This document shows positions 16,807 to 26,479 of a stretch of 64,000 nt of DNA, piece after piece. Below the pieces are notes generated by a model. It did no database searches. It worked only from the letters and a program-made list of their open reading frames with translations, and was not told the origin of the DNA. The DNA is from Nodosilinea sp. P-1105 (GTDB lineage: Bacteria; Cyanobacteriota; Cyanobacteriia; Phormidesmidales; Phormidesmidaceae). Made by a program: the position numbers and the translations under genes. The stretch is taken from assembly GCF_012911975.1 (NCBI RefSeq), contig NZ_SMDQ01000002.1, positions 62,001-126,000 on the forward strand, written 5' to 3'. Within the stretch, counting starts at the first letter, position 1. Each line of letters opens with the position of its first letter.

Positions 16807-17391
16807 ATGTTTATTGACTACATTTCCCTGATGCTAATCAACATGGTGGCCGGGTTAGTCCTACTGGCTGATTTTGTCTATCGGGGGTTAGACGGGGCCA
16901 ATCTCAAACGCTGGATTCCTGGGTTTGGCTTGGTCGGCGGCATTGCTCTGGTCACCGGGTTACACATGACCCTGACCTGGCCCTTGCCCGGCAGCTTTAA
17001 CATTTCCTTTGGGGAGACCACCCTTTTGTTTGGGGCGCTTTACGTTATGGCGGCGATCGCGATCGCCCAGGGCTGGGATTTACTCACCGTGACTATTTAT
17101 GGCTTTTTCGCGGGCCTCATGTCGGTGGTGGTGGGCTTGCGCATTATCAGCCTAGAGCAAACCCGTCAGCCCTTCGTGGCCGGCCTAGGGTTTATATTGA
17201 CGGGTCTGGGAGGAATGTTGTCAGCCCCCACCCTGGTTTACCTGCGCTACAACCAAGGCTGGCGCACCCTGGGAGCTGTGGTGCTGCTGGTGGCAGCCCT
17301 GATCTGGACAATCGTCGGTTTCCAAGCGCTATGGGGCCACATGGATAACTTCAGCGACTGGCAGCCTCCCGGGATGATCAATAACGACTAG
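16807..17391 (+). CDS. DUF981-type integral membrane protein
   Basis: This 194-residue protein has about six membrane helices (LMLINMVAGLVLLADFVY, GFGLVGGIALVTGLH, TLLFGALYVMAAIAIAQ, TVTIYGFFAGLMSVVVG, GLGFILTGLGGMLSA, AVVLLVAALIWTIVGF). The pattern fits DUF981. Function is unknown. ATG 16807 (MFIDYISLML) is preferred over the earlier track start at 16786. Confidence 0.7.
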   Translation: MFIDYISLMLINMVAGLVLLADFVYRGLDGANLKRWIPGFGLVGGIALVTGLHMTLTWPLPGSFNISFGETTLLFGALYVMAAIAIAQGWDLLTVTIYGFFAGLMSVVVGLRIISLEQTRQPFVAGLGFILTGLGGMLSAPTLVYLRYNQGWRTLGAVVLLVAALIWTIVGFQALWGHMDNFSDWQPPGMINND

Positions 17392-17794
17392 AGCAGCGTC
17401 ACGTCTTGAATTTAGGGTTAGCAAATGTAGAGAATTGGTAGCATCAAGGTCCGAAATCCCCTCCTTTGGAGGCCTGTGCTGAGCCTGTCGAAGTAGGTAG
17501 GGGTGGGTCAAGCAAGCCCGAAGAACCCACCCCGCCCTCCGGGCACCCCTCCCAGGAGGGGACCACCCCGCCCTTTCCTGCGGAACGCTTTTCCTCGGAA
17601 CGCTTCGCGAACGCGAACGGGCACCCCTCCGTGGGAGGGGATGGTAAGTCCTGATATGTTGAAGCAAACTCCCTGAAGATAAAAGGCTTTCGCAAACCGC
17701 TCAGCCTAATTTTTAGCCTTGACAGACCACTCCCCGACACCCGACACCCGAAATCCTCACCCACGGTGGCCATCTTTTTCCCAGGCCATACCCG
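17392..17794. repeat. Repeat-filled intergenic region
   Basis: No gene is visible. The stretch contains a GTGCTGAGCCTGTCGAAG-type repeat (17475-17493) and several CCCCTCC...GGAGGGG palindromic pieces. The same family recurs near 10.8 kb and 49.6 kb. Confidence 0.55.
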
Positions 17795-18091
17795 TTAATG
17801 TAAACCTGGCTCAATTTGACTCAAGGGGATAAAGCATTCGGTGGGCAGCAGTACTGGCTTATCACCAAAAATCAACTTACCCCGGTGGGTTTTGGTGCTG
17901 ATGGCAATACCAATGGGCCGCTGTATATCTTCCGGATGCACTTCGTAGTACGTACGATAAATTTGACGAGCTGACTTAAGTAAAGCCGGGTTAAGCAAAG
18001 CTGGCAGAGAACTGCCATCCGGAGGCGGGGATGTGGGTTGGTTCGGTTGGTTTATTGGACTCGTAGACGGGGGGGTTTGTAGACCGTACAC
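17795..18091 (-). CDS. Conserved-looking small hypothetical protein
   Basis: This 98-residue protein starts with GTG. The first 30 residues are Pro/Ser-rich and disordered. The rest looks folded (LLKSARQIYRTYYEVHPEDIQRP, IAISTKTHRGKLIFG, CFIPLSQIEPG). There is no membrane segment and I do not recognise the family. Confidence 0.5.
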   Translation of the reverse strand: MYGLQTPPSTSPINQPNQPTSPPPDGSSLPALLNPALLKSARQIYRTYYEVHPEDIQRPIGIAISTKTHRGKLIFGDKPVLLPTECFIPLSQIEPGLH

Positions 18092-18167
18092 GGCTCACCT
18101 GTGACTCATCTGACACGACTGTAATCGATCTACCCAGGGGCGGCAAACTGTAAAGTTTTATTGCTTT

Positions 18168-19253
18168 TTAGCCAGCCAGGGCACTCAGCAGAGCATCCCC
18201 CATGGCTTTGCAGCCGACCAGGGTCATATTTTCCGCCATGATATCGCCGGTTCGGTATCCCTGATCTAAAACCTTGATCACAGCTTTTTCTAAGCGATCG
18301 GCGGCGGTAGGCTGATCCAGGGCATAGCGTAGCATCATCGCCGCACTCAGTACCTGGGCCAGGGGGTTGGCTTTGTCTTGTCCGGCAATGTCAGGGGCTG
18401 ACCCATGCACCGGCTCGTACACCCCAGGGCCATCGGCCCCTAAACTGGCGGACGGCAGCATACCAATGCTGCCTGTGAGCATGGCGGCGGCGTCAGACAA
18501 AATGTCACCGAACAAATTGCCTGTGACGATAGTGTCAAACTGCTTGGGCCAGCGGATCAGCTGCATGGCGGCATTATCTACATACAGGTGGCTGAGGCTA
18601 ACATCCGGATAATCAGCCGCCATAGCGGTCATGCGATCGCGCCACAACTGCGACACTTCCAACACATTGGCCTTATCCACCGAACACAGTTGTCCTCGCC
18701 GCTTTTGAGCCGTTTCAAAGGCCACCTTACCAATCCGATCAATTTCGCTGTCGGTGTAGGCCATGGTGCTAACCCCCCGCTTTTGCCCCGTTTCCGTTTC
18801 AAAAATGCCCTTGGGGGTACCAAAGTAAATGCCCCCCGTCAGCTCGCGCACCACCATGATGTCTACGCCTTCCACCACCTCTCGCTTTAGGGAGGAGGCG
18901 TCGATCAGTTGGGGCAGAATGGTGGCCGGGCGCAGGTTGGCAAACAGGCCCAGTCCAGACCGTAACGCCAGCAACCCAGTCTCTGGTCGCTGATGCCGAG
19001 GCAGTGTGTCCCATTTGTAGCCACCGATCGCCGCCAATAATACCGCGTCGCTATCCTGGCACCGATTCAAGGTTTCCTGGGGCAGGGGTTCGCCGGTTTC
19101 ATCAATCGCCGCCCCGCCGATCAGCGCCTCCTGGAACTCGAAACTCAGATCCATTTGCCCCCCCAGGGCCTTCAATACATCTACCGTAACGGCCATAATC
19201 TCAGGGCCGATGCCGTCACCGGGCAGTAGGGTAATGCGGTAAGAAGAGGTCAT
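18168..19253 (-). CDS. leuB: 3-isopropylmalate dehydrogenase (leucine biosynthesis)
   Basis: This 361-residue enzyme oxidatively decarboxylates 3-isopropylmalate with NAD. Family motifs are present: [12 protein letters not shown] at the start, substrate-binding [32 protein letters not shown], and the metal/NAD region [11 protein letters not shown] and [13 protein letters not shown]. The start is ATG 19253; the upstream 23 residues in the track are not part of the family. Confidence 0.95.
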   Translation of the reverse strand: MTSSYRITLLPGDGIGPEIMAVTVDVLKALGGQMDLSFEFQEALIGGAAIDETGEPLPQETLNRCQDSDAVLLAAIGGYKWDTLPRHQRPETGLLALRSGLGLFANLRPATILPQLIDASSLKREVVEGVDIMVVRELTGGIYFGTPKGIFETETGQKRGVSTMAYTDSEIDRIGKVAFETAQKRRGQLCSVDKANVLEVSQLWRDRMTAMAADYPDVSLSHLYVDNAAMQLIRWPKQFDTIVTGNLFGDILSDAAAMLTGSIGMLPSASLGADGPGVYEPVHGSAPDIAGQDKANPLAQVLSAAMMLRYALDQPTAADRLEKAVIKVLDQGYRTGDIMAENMTLVGCKAMGDALLSALAG

Positions 19254-19756
19254 AACGTTGGAGAAAGGGAAATGTACGTAGAAGGCATAACGCCGGGGCG
19301 AGGCTCTGTTAATGTCAGCCAACCAAGGCTAGCCAACCTACCTGGGCTATGGTCCCCAGGCCCACTACCCCCGACCGATTCAATATCATACCCCCAGGGC
19401 GCCCTCACCCTGGCGATCGCCCCATTCCCTCTCGGTACCATTCCCTCCCAGGGCGGACACACAGGTATCTGAAGAACGAAAAACGAAAACAGAAAAACGT
19501 AGGGCGTAGCCCGTGCGTAGCAAAGGGAAGGGTCCAAAATTCAAAATCTAAAATCCAAAATTCCCCACCACCGGTGCATTGCGGCCTCAGGTTGATCACC
19601 AAGGTCCAGACCCCGACCGCTAATGCACCCTACGATTTCAACAATCCAAAATCCAAAATCCAAAATTCATCCCCCACCCATCCACCCATCCACCCATCCA
19701 CCCATCCCCCCATCCCCCCATCCCCCCATCCCCCCATCCACCTCCCCACCTCCCCC
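19254..19756. repeat. Intergenic short tandem repeats
   Basis: The stretch holds AATCCAAA-type heptamer/octamer repeats (about 19543-19571 and 19643-19670) and a CCCATCCA/CCCATCCCC tandem array (about 19675-19745) running right up to the next gene. It also holds one copy of a 59-base repeat (19472-19530) whose inverted copy is at 63328-63386. No gene is visible. Confidence 0.8.
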
Positions 19757-20407
19757 ATGCCCCAATACCTCTACCTCCACGGCTTCGCCTCTGGCCCCCA
19801 GTCCAGCAAGGCTCAGGCATTTAAGCGACGCTTTCAGCAGCTCGGGATTCCCTTGCTCATCCCCGACCTCAACCAGGGAGACTTCTCTACCCTCACCCTC
19901 AGTCGGCAAATTCAGCAGGTGAGCGAGTTAGTACAGGCCAACCCAGAACCCACAGTGCTGATTGGCTCTAGCCTGGGCGGGCTAACCGCCGCCTGGGTCG
20001 CTCAACAGCCTCAGGTCCAGAGTTACCTTACTCAGCTGGTGCTGTTGGCGCCAGCGTTTCAGTTTTTGGACCAGTGGCTGGCGCGATTGGGGCCGCATCA
20101 GTTAGACACCTGGCAGACTGAGGGGACGATGCTGGTATACCACTATGCCTATCAGCAATCGTTGCCTTTGCACTACAGCTTTATCACCGATGCCCAAGGG
20201 TACGATGATCAGGCATTGACGGCAGAAATTCCCACCTTGATCCTGCACGGCATCAATGACCAGGTGATTGCTATCGAGGCCAGCCGTGCCTATGCCGCTA
20301 CCCGCCCCTGGGTGACGCTGGTGGCGTTGCCTAGCGATCATGCCTTGGGAGATGTAGAGCAGGCGCTATGGCAGCACACCCAACATTTTCTAGCCTGTTT
20401 CGGTTAA
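19757..20407 (+). CDS. YqiA/YcfP-type alpha/beta-hydrolase (esterase)
   Basis: This 216-residue protein has the family start YLYLHGFASGPQSSKA, the nucleophile elbow GSSLGG, a late Asp (LILHGINDQVI) and His (LPSDHALGD). It resembles YqiA-type esterases. The natural substrate is unknown. The ORF track starts at 19349, but that extension is translated tandem repeat; ATG 19757 directly precedes the conserved start. Confidence 0.85.
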   Translation: MPQYLYLHGFASGPQSSKAQAFKRRFQQLGIPLLIPDLNQGDFSTLTLSRQIQQVSELVQANPEPTVLIGSSLGGLTAAWVAQQPQVQSYLTQLVLLAPAFQFLDQWLARLGPHQLDTWQTEGTMLVYHYAYQQSLPLHYSFITDAQGYDDQALTAEIPTLILHGINDQVIAIEASRAYAATRPWVTLVALPSDHALGDVEQALWQHTQHFLACFG

Positions 20408-20682
20408 TCCTTACTCCAGAGGGTGGGCTAGCCCCACCTAGCGGGGGTGGTCAAACCAGCGATCGCACGGGCACCACCACATCTGTAAGAGACTGGACAG
20501 TAGGCTCATCCAGAGCGTTGCTTTAGGTTTTCAGACCCAGGCAGCACTGCCAAAAACCATCGCAACTGTCACTGATCAACAGCTGCGATGGCGAGGATAT
20601 ACCTTATCCGGTTTAAGGATGCTGCCCCCAGGTTACGGGATTAGCCTGGGGAAAACTGCTACCGCCGGACGAAGAGAGGGTC
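20408..20682. other. Convergent intergenic region
   Basis: This lies between the plus-strand esterase and the minus-strand haloperoxidase. I see no gene. Short GC-rich inverted strings near 20417-20450 (GGTGGGCTAGCCCCACC-like) could act as a terminator. Confidence 0.35.
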
Positions 20683-22365
20683 CTAGATGTCAACCTGGTT
20701 ACCGTTGATGCCCTGGAAGCTAAATTGCCCCACAGACTCCCGATAGGTACAGCGAATATCCCGCAGCATGCTGATGGCGAGACACTCACCCAGCAGGTTG
20801 CCGCCGGTCTTGATGCCAAAGCCAGGGCGGTTGGCCCCTGCATTCGACCCCGACGTGGTGCCATCAGTGCGCCAGTGCATACCCGCCCCATCCCGGAATA
20901 GGGTGACATTCGCAATCAGCTTATTCAACTCACCATGAATGGTTAGAGGTTCACCCCGGTAGTCAGCTAATACCTGACCGCCATCCACAGGCACCTTAGG
21001 ATTTGGGAACGGACCATCGGCAAAGTAAGCCTTAGCGATAGTCGCCGCCGCAGCCGCAAAGGCTGAGTGGCCGCCAGGGTAGGCGGGGTGAGTGGGCGAT
21101 CCTTCAGGGAAGCCCATGGGCAGCAACCAGGTACCTTCGCGATCGCCCCGGTTTTGGGCGATATTTTGCTGGCGATTGTGCTCATAGATGCGGTCTAGCA
21201 CCTGGGTACGACGCCAAACATCAGCCCCTTCGCCAAACAAATCATTGAACTTCTCGTCATGGCAGGGGTTGTCAGTCGTGCCGCCCAAAGCCCCCCGGCG
21301 GAATAATTCTAGCCGCTGGGCATAGACCTCGGGCCGCAAGCGACGATGGACACACCACTTTTGGAACCAGGCGTGCTTCAGGGCATAGACACCAGCTATA
21401 GCCGCTTGACTAGTGATGTCAGGACCACCCAAGCTACCAAAGGCATAAGCCGTCGTAATTCCCCGGTCATAGGGGGTGGCTTCGGACATCGCTGCACCTA
21501 AGCCAAGCAACATGATGGTAGACCACAGCCCAGCCTGGTGGGGAAAGTCGATGTGTACCCACTGCCCCCCGTCCCGCAATGTCGTGATATAGCGCAGCCC
21601 ATTGATGATATCTGTACCACTGGGGTCGATATCGCCATTATTGACTTGATTCCAGCTGTCTAAGTCAGTCATGTAGTCAAGTCCGGGGCGCGGATAACGC
21701 TGCTGCTGCCGAATGGGTTGATTCCCAAAGTTAAAATCTTGCAGCAAAAACTGAGATACATGGGGGCCGACCTCGCAGCCCGCATAGGGACCTCGAAACA
21801 GGGTTTGGGGGGTACAGACAAACCCAAACTGTTCGTCAAACCTTAGGGCATTCAGGTCATCGCAGGCGGCGCGAATCAAACCACTGTTGGCGTATTGGTC
21901 AAAGGGTACATCGCGGCAGAGGGCCATCCAATAGCGCTCGACCATATCGATCGCTGTATTGCGGCTGGCAAAGGCGGGAGCCGCAGCCATGCGAGACCCG
22001 TTAGAATCGTTACCAATCAGCTGGTGAGAGAAGGCATTGAGCGGGTTGGCCAGCCGTCGCACGCCGCCACCCATCTGCACTTGTTCAAGGGCATCTTGGG
22101 TACCAACTTGCAGAGCATCTAACAGTGATTGCAGCGAAGCAGGGTCAACGAAGCCGTTGGCATTGTGGGCCAAGGCCTTGGTGAATGACGCAAAACCTGG
22201 AAAGCCAATCTGGGCAAACCGCTTTTCATCGTCGTTGATGTCTGGCGCAGTCAGACTAAATTCACCAGAGGCCTGATCACGCTTTTGATCGCGCAGCGTG
22301 TTGGCCTCAGTGCGTCGCCCCTCATAGTCGCGCGTCGGTAAGCAGGGATTATTGTAGTCAACCAT
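20683..22365 (-). CDS. Vanadium-dependent haloperoxidase (PAP2 superfamily)
   Basis: This 560-residue protein oxidises halides with H2O2 using bound vanadate. C-terminal motifs match the vanadate pocket: KWCVHRRLRPE (Lys/Arg), THPAYPGGHSAFAAAAATIAKAY (PGGHS with the Ser and His) and RDGAGMHWRTDG (Arg and axial His). The track ORF starts at 22665, but ATG 22365 (MVDYNNPCLP) has GAGGAA 7 bases upstream, so I take it as the start. There is no clear signal peptide from that start. Chloride or bromide preference cannot be told. Confidence 0.88.
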   Translation of the reverse strand: MVDYNNPCLPTRDYEGRRTEANTLRDQKRDQASGEFSLTAPDINDDEKRFAQIGFPGFASFTKALAHNANGFVDPASLQSLLDALQVGTQDALEQVQMGGGVRRLANPLNAFSHQLIGNDSNGSRMAAAPAFASRNTAIDMVERYWMALCRDVPFDQYANSGLIRAACDDLNALRFDEQFGFVCTPQTLFRGPYAGCEVGPHVSQFLLQDFNFGNQPIRQQQRYPRPGLDYMTDLDSWNQVNNGDIDPSGTDIINGLRYITTLRDGGQWVHIDFPHQAGLWSTIMLLGLGAAMSEATPYDRGITTAYAFGSLGGPDITSQAAIAGVYALKHAWFQKWCVHRRLRPEVYAQRLELFRRGALGGTTDNPCHDEKFNDLFGEGADVWRRTQVLDRIYEHNRQQNIAQNRGDREGTWLLPMGFPEGSPTHPAYPGGHSAFAAAAATIAKAYFADGPFPNPKVPVDGGQVLADYRGEPLTIHGELNKLIANVTLFRDGAGMHWRTDGTTSGSNAGANRPGFGIKTGGNLLGECLAISMLRDIRCTYRESVGQFSFQGINGNQVDI

Positions 22366-22931
22366 AGAATTGTTCCTCAATGAATGGGCTAGTGAATCGC
22401 CACCAGCAGGTTGAATCGCCTTAACCTCTGGATAGGTTGTCGGGAGTAACATGGCCGTTGGCCCTGCGGGAGCAAGTTGGCGGCGTAAAAACTTGAGTAT
22501 CGTCCTGTAATCCATAGGGCAAAGGGGGGGTAAATTAACCCAAATCCATGGCCAGACCTGGAGTTTTACCTGTGGGAACACTCCAGTTTCTGAGCTGGAC
22601 CTGATGTAGAACCCTGTGGCCAAGGTTCCTAAAGCTGCAAGGCACCCCTGATGTAACCGACCCACCCAAGACAGGGCTACTCACGTGAGCTGTGGAAGGA
22701 GGTTGCCGTTGCCATGTACCTAAGCCATACACCTACGGTAGAGGGGGCTAACCGCAAATCACAGTACCCGCGCGGGTACTATTACGCTTACGTTGCAGCT
22801 CCGCTGTCCCCAACCTCTCGCATCGCCATCTCCACAGGCTGGTCCGCTTTTAATAGCCCTAGATGGCTAACCTGTTTCAAGAACTGCAACCCCTGTGCCA
22901 CAATTGGCCCAATCCTTTACCGTAAAGACAG
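22366..22931. other. Divergent intergenic region with a degenerate hairpin repeat
   Basis: This lies between the haloperoxidase and the DUF3038 gene. Around 22545-22610 it has a diverged version of the repeat seen at 12.8 kb and 57.7 kb (CCTGTGGGAACACTCCAG, then CTGAGCTGGACCTGATG). A 75-codon plus ORF (22714-22938) has no recognisable features and is not called. Confidence 0.4.
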
Positions 22932-23540
22932 GTGGTAACGGTGGAGTCGTCTACTCGTCGGCAACCTGGTGCCCAACCCAGGGATCCTAATCTGTCGGGG
23001 GTATCCCCAACCCCCCAACAGCTGCACAACATCAAGGCTCACCTTGACCTGGTGTTGTTGGCCCTAGAAGCCCTGACCGGCCTAGGGTCGGAAGCGATGC
23101 TGGCGGCGGCTGAGAGCTTGCAGTTGTCTGAGCTGCTCAGCGATCGCGTTAATCTCTGGCGGCTGCGCCAGGCCAGCCCCCTACGCAAAGGCCAGGGTCG
23201 CAAAAAGCTGGATGTGGACGAGGCCCGGGCCTTGGTATTGGTTAGCTGTCATCTGGCGGCCCAGCACCGAGATACTATTCGCCAGGCGGTAGGACGGCTG
23301 GAGCAGGCCTTAGAGCAGGGGCACCCCCCCCATCGAGCGGCGATCTTAGGTAACTACCTAGATGCCTTTACGAATGCCTACCAAGAGCGGATGGAGGGGG
23401 ATCAGAGCTCGACCCCCGATCAGTTAGGGCCGCTGGCCTTGAAACTACTCGTGGATCTGCTGTTTTGTAGCGGTCAGGGGGGTAGCCGCAAGCTGTGGGG
23501 GACCCTATTGGATCGCTCTATGCTAGAGCAGCAGGGATGA
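22932..23540 (+). CDS. DUF3038 protein
   Basis: This cyanobacteria-typical protein of about 200 residues is mostly helical (NIKAHLDLVLLALEALTGLG, EARALVLVSCHLAAQHRDTIRQAVGRLEQAL, PLALKLLVDLLFCSGQGG). The start is GTG at 22932, or GTG at 22941. It is followed by a DUF4335 gene, a pairing usual in cyanobacteria. Function is unknown. Confidence 0.8.
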   Translation: MVTVESSTRRQPGAQPRDPNLSGVSPTPQQLHNIKAHLDLVLLALEALTGLGSEAMLAAAESLQLSELLSDRVNLWRLRQASPLRKGQGRKKLDVDEARALVLVSCHLAAQHRDTIRQAVGRLEQALEQGHPPHRAAILGNYLDAFTNAYQERMEGDQSSTPDQLGPLALKLLVDLLFCSGQGGSRKLWGTLLDRSMLEQQG

Positions 23541-23604
23541 CGAAACAGGGATGACAAAACACGATTCAAACCTAAGAGCAGGGATGATCACAGGGTAAGA
23601 CTTT

Positions 23605-24900
23605 ATGGCCGCGATCGCATCGCTTACAACCTATAGCTATCAGGCGGGTACCTGCACCCTACGGCTAACCGGGCAACAGTCGCCCCTGAGTCAGGTGTCA
23701 GACCGGCCAGTACTGGCGCGATCGCGGTTTGATCTACAACTCTACGCCCCAGTCCTGGCAGCGGCAACAACTCCGGAGGACACAACCTCTGCCGCCCCTA
23801 GCCCGACAGCCCAGGCGCAACTCACAGGGCGCGCCCCCCAGTTGTCGGCGTTGGCCCATTTGGTACATCGCTATGTGTCGGTCTACCTTCAGGGAAATGA
23901 CCTGAGTTTGACGCCAGAGACAGCCCTAGAGGAAGGGGACTATACCTTACAACCCGTAGGACTGATCCGCCACCAGTTAACGGTGGCCCCAGCCAATGGA
24001 GACTCTCCGCTAACAGTCACCCTCTCGCTGTTGCAACTGGCGGATCTGGCGGATGTGCTGGAACAGGCCACTGGCGCTGTGCAAGTACTAATCGAGGCTG
24101 ACTTGCCCAAGAGCAACCCCAGAGGCCGCCCCCGCCTGCCCTTGTGGATTGGTTCGGCAGCAGCGGTGTTAGTGGCGGCCGTACTGGGCGGTCAGTGGTT
24201 GACATCGACCCCCAGCCCCGTGGTCTTTTCCCCATCCCCAGACTCGATTGCCGAGCCCGACCTGGAAACGGCCCAAGAGCGCGCCCAACAAGAGCGCGCC
24301 ATTGACGAGCCGACTGATGACGATCAAGTGGCTGCCCTAGAAGACGATGCCCCGGCTGATCCGGCTGAAACACTCCCCGAACCTGCTCGGGACCCGTTGG
24401 CGCTGGATCGACCAGCCCCCCCCTCCCCTGGCACCCGAGCCGACCAGCCCACCGAGGGTCGCCAGCCGAGTCCTCAGCCCGCCACCCCAGAGGCCCAGTC
24501 CAGCCCCAGCAATGATGTCTCTAGGGCGCAGCGATCGCGGCCCTTGAGCCTAGAGGAGCCCCCCGAAGCCGACCAGGCCGATCCAGACAGGGCACCCATG
24601 GCCGCAGCTCGGACCCCCCTGGTGCCGGGGTCAGAACCGTGGCGAGACGCCCTAGCCCAGCTCCTAGGTCAGCAGTGGCCTGCTACCCCCGATCTTCCTG
24701 CCCCCCTACGCTATCGGCTCACCCTTGACGCTGAAGGCACCATCGTCGAACGGCGACCCATGACCGCCGTATCAACCCTGTACCAGAACTCCCCTGACCT
24801 GCCTGAAGTGGGTACCGTCCTAGCCGAGGTAGCACCGGGGGAGACAATCACGGTCGAAGCTCGCTTTTTACCCTCTGGGGATGTAGAAATTCTGCTTTAA
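23605..24900 (+). CDS. DUF4335 protein
   Basis: This 431-residue protein has an N-terminal DUF4335 domain (TYSYQAGTCTLRLTGQQSPLSQ, RFDLQLYAPV, LSALAHLVHRYVS), then a single membrane helix (LWIGSAAAVLVAAVLGGQWL, about residues 178-198). A long Pro/Glu/Ala/Asp-rich linker follows, and a C-terminal TonB-like or periplasmic-type small domain (RYRLTLDAEGTIVERRPM). It pairs with the upstream DUF3038 gene (64-base gap). Function is unknown. Confidence 0.8.
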   Translation: MAAIASLTTYSYQAGTCTLRLTGQQSPLSQVSDRPVLARSRFDLQLYAPVLAAATTPEDTTSAAPSPTAQAQLTGRAPQLSALAHLVHRYVSVYLQGNDLSLTPETALEEGDYTLQPVGLIRHQLTVAPANGDSPLTVTLSLLQLADLADVLEQATGAVQVLIEADLPKSNPRGRPRLPLWIGSAAAVLVAAVLGGQWLTSTPSPVVFSPSPDSIAEPDLETAQERAQQERAIDEPTDDDQVAALEDDAPADPAETLPEPARDPLALDRPAPPSPGTRADQPTEGRQPSPQPATPEAQSSPSNDVSRAQRSRPLSLEEPPEADQADPDRAPMAAARTPLVPGSEPWRDALAQLLGQQWPATPDLPAPLRYRLTLDAEGTIVERRPMTAVSTLYQNSPDLPEVGTVLAEVAPGETITVEARFLPSGDVEILL

Positions 24901-24908
24901 GGGGGGGG

Positions 24909-25385
24909 TTAAGTATGACCTGACTTGCCCTTATTTTTAGCCTTGCGCATCCGTAGGGTCGACATAGCCTTATCGACCGGGAAACCCGCCACTGGAATCA
25001 CCTGGTGCTTACGATCGGCTTCTAGTTGTTTAAGCTCTGTGTAATCCACCCAGTGGATGCAGTCGACAGGGCAGGTATCGATCGCTTCTTGAATCAGCTC
25101 TTCGGAGTCACCATCTTGGCGATACACCCGCGATCGCCCATAGTCTGGCTCGATATAAAAGGTATTGCGGGCCACATGGGCGCAGTGCTTACAGCCAATA
25201 CAGGTAAGCTCATCAACGTAGACCCCTGTTTGCCGTAATTGTCCTCCTAGTTCGGGTTCATAGCCAGTACGGTTGTCGGCCTGGCGCAGATGCCCCCCCA
25301 GTTCCGGCTCCAGGCCCGTTGGTGGCTTCGGCGTATCTGGATTAGTCACGTCTGGATTGGTCACGTCTGGATCAAATTCAAGCAT
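24909..25385 (-). CDS. 4Fe-4S ferredoxin
   Basis: This 158-residue protein has a Pro/Gly-rich N-terminal extension with a duplicated motif (GLEPELGGHLRQ / GYEPELGGQLRQ). The cluster ligands lie in CIGCKHCAHVARN and CPVDC. This is the cyanobacterial ferredoxin type that sits beside DUF1257 (Ycf35) and DUF2997 genes, as here. It carries electrons; the partner is not known. A stem-loop separates it from the DUF1257 gene upstream. Confidence 0.85.
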   Translation of the reverse strand: MLEFDPDVTNPDVTNPDTPKPPTGLEPELGGHLRQADNRTGYEPELGGQLRQTGVYVDELTCIGCKHCAHVARNTFYIEPDYGRSRVYRQDGDSEELIQEAIDTCPVDCIHWVDYTELKQLEADRKHQVIPVAGFPVDKAMSTLRMRKAKNKGKSGHT

Positions 25386-25425
25386 TGATCACAAGGTCCT
25401 AACAACATCTCCTAAAAACGGCAAA

Positions 25426-25442
25426 AGGGGCCAATAGCCCCT
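25426..25442 (-). terminator. Terminator between the DUF1257 and ferredoxin genes
   Basis: On the minus strand AGGGGC-TATTG-GCCCCT is followed by TTT. It lies 25 bases after the DUF1257 stop and could partly terminate or attenuate transcription into the ferredoxin gene. Confidence 0.6.
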
Positions 25443-25466
25443 CTTAGCCATCAGTCTGGTCGCTCA

Positions 25467-25859
25467 TTAGCCATTCCAGCGCTGGACCACCAACCGCACA
25501 GAGCCATCAGCTTTCACCTGCTCTTCGGCCAGTTGAAACCCTTGCTTGGTTGCTTCGCTAAGCACAGTGGTATAGGCGTAGCGCTGAGTTACTTGATTTA
25601 AAAAGCCCTGAACCGTAAGGGGCTGCTGCCAATATTGCAGGTCAGTTACCAGCTCATAGTCACTCGTTTCAGGATTACGACGAAACCCGATGTCGTAACC
25701 GTTATCTTGGGTAATGACCACATCAGCCGTTTCAGTTTGCCCCTGATACCCCTTAACATCACAAGGCCCTGATTTCCAGGGGGTACCTAAATCGGTCAAT
25801 GCCGCCTTGAGAGACTCTAGGTTGCGGATTTTGGTTTTGATTTGGCTAAAGTGTGACAT
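25467..25859 (-). CDS. ycf35: DUF1257 protein (Ycf35 family)
   Basis: This 130-residue protein begins MSHFSQIKTKIRNLESLKAAL, the characteristic Ycf35/DUF1257 start, and continues with GYDIGFRRN and YELVTDLQYW. It is conserved in cyanobacteria and some algal plastids. Function is unknown. It lies between DUF2997 and ferredoxin genes on the same strand, an arrangement that is itself conserved. Confidence 0.9.
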   Translation of the reverse strand: MSHFSQIKTKIRNLESLKAALTDLGTPWKSGPCDVKGYQGQTETADVVITQDNGYDIGFRRNPETSDYELVTDLQYWQQPLTVQGFLNQVTQRYAYTTVLSEATKQGFQLAEEQVKADGSVRLVVQRWNG

Positions 25860-25917
25860 CGTTTCTTAGGTAACTCTAGATACTAAAGGACTCAGAACTA
25901 AAGGGACTCAGGGTAAA

Positions 25918-26133
25918 TCACCACTGGCTATAGGAGACTTGAGAGGATGCTTTTTCGCCGATTGTCTGCTGATTAGGCTGGTTGTAATAGTCAGAGGTGG
26001 TCTGCTGAGACACAACAACACCGAGTTGAGCCTCAATAGCCGCCGTAACCTCAGCACAGGATGCCCCCACGATGCCAGTCACCGCCTCCTTGACGCGACC
26101 ATCGGGGTAGATGATGAACTCTAACGTTTCCAT
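25918..26133 (-). CDS. DUF2997 small protein
   Basis: This 71-residue protein begins METLEFIIYPDGRVKEAVTGI, followed by CAEVTAAIEAQLG, as in DUF2997. The track start at 26286 adds 51 unrelated residues; ATG 26133 is preferred. It is the first gene of the DUF2997-DUF1257-ferredoxin set. Confidence 0.85.
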   Translation of the reverse strand: METLEFIIYPDGRVKEAVTGIVGASCAEVTAAIEAQLGVVVSQQTTSDYYNQPNQQTIGEKASSQVSYSQW

Positions 26134-26479
26134 AGATAAATTAGCCAGGTTAGTTAGCCTTTTACCCTGCCATGAACTTGCAGGTTTAACAAAAATGGCC
26201 TGTGGCAACAGCCCACAATACAGCCTTGGTTTAGATCCTAACGATCGTTGGGCAAATAACCCACAATGTTTCATTACGAAAGTCAATACGCTGTATTGAT
26301 TCGGCGAGCAAAGCCTGTATTAGATGTAGTGTCGCGTAACTTTCAGAGAGCGTCAAGGCAACTTTTGTTACATATTGTCGAGATATTCACCCCTGCTTTG
26401 CCCTGAACTACCATTTCATCGGCATTCTACAACGGTCGATAATTAAGAAACGTAAAGCAACGATTAAGGAACCTTTCCC
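26134..26479. other. Upstream region of the DUF2997 operon
   Basis: I see no gene. The region contains the palindrome AACGATCGTT (26239-26248) and probably the operon promoter on the minus strand. Confidence 0.35.

Noticed and set aside
19675-19745. CCCATCCA-type tandem array as a CRISPR array
   Set aside because: The units are 8 bases with no spacers, so it is a short tandem repeat. No cas genes are in the window.
22714-22938. 75-residue ORF between the haloperoxidase and DUF3038 genes
   Set aside because: No ribosome site, no recognisable composition or motif, and it overlaps the DUF3038 start.
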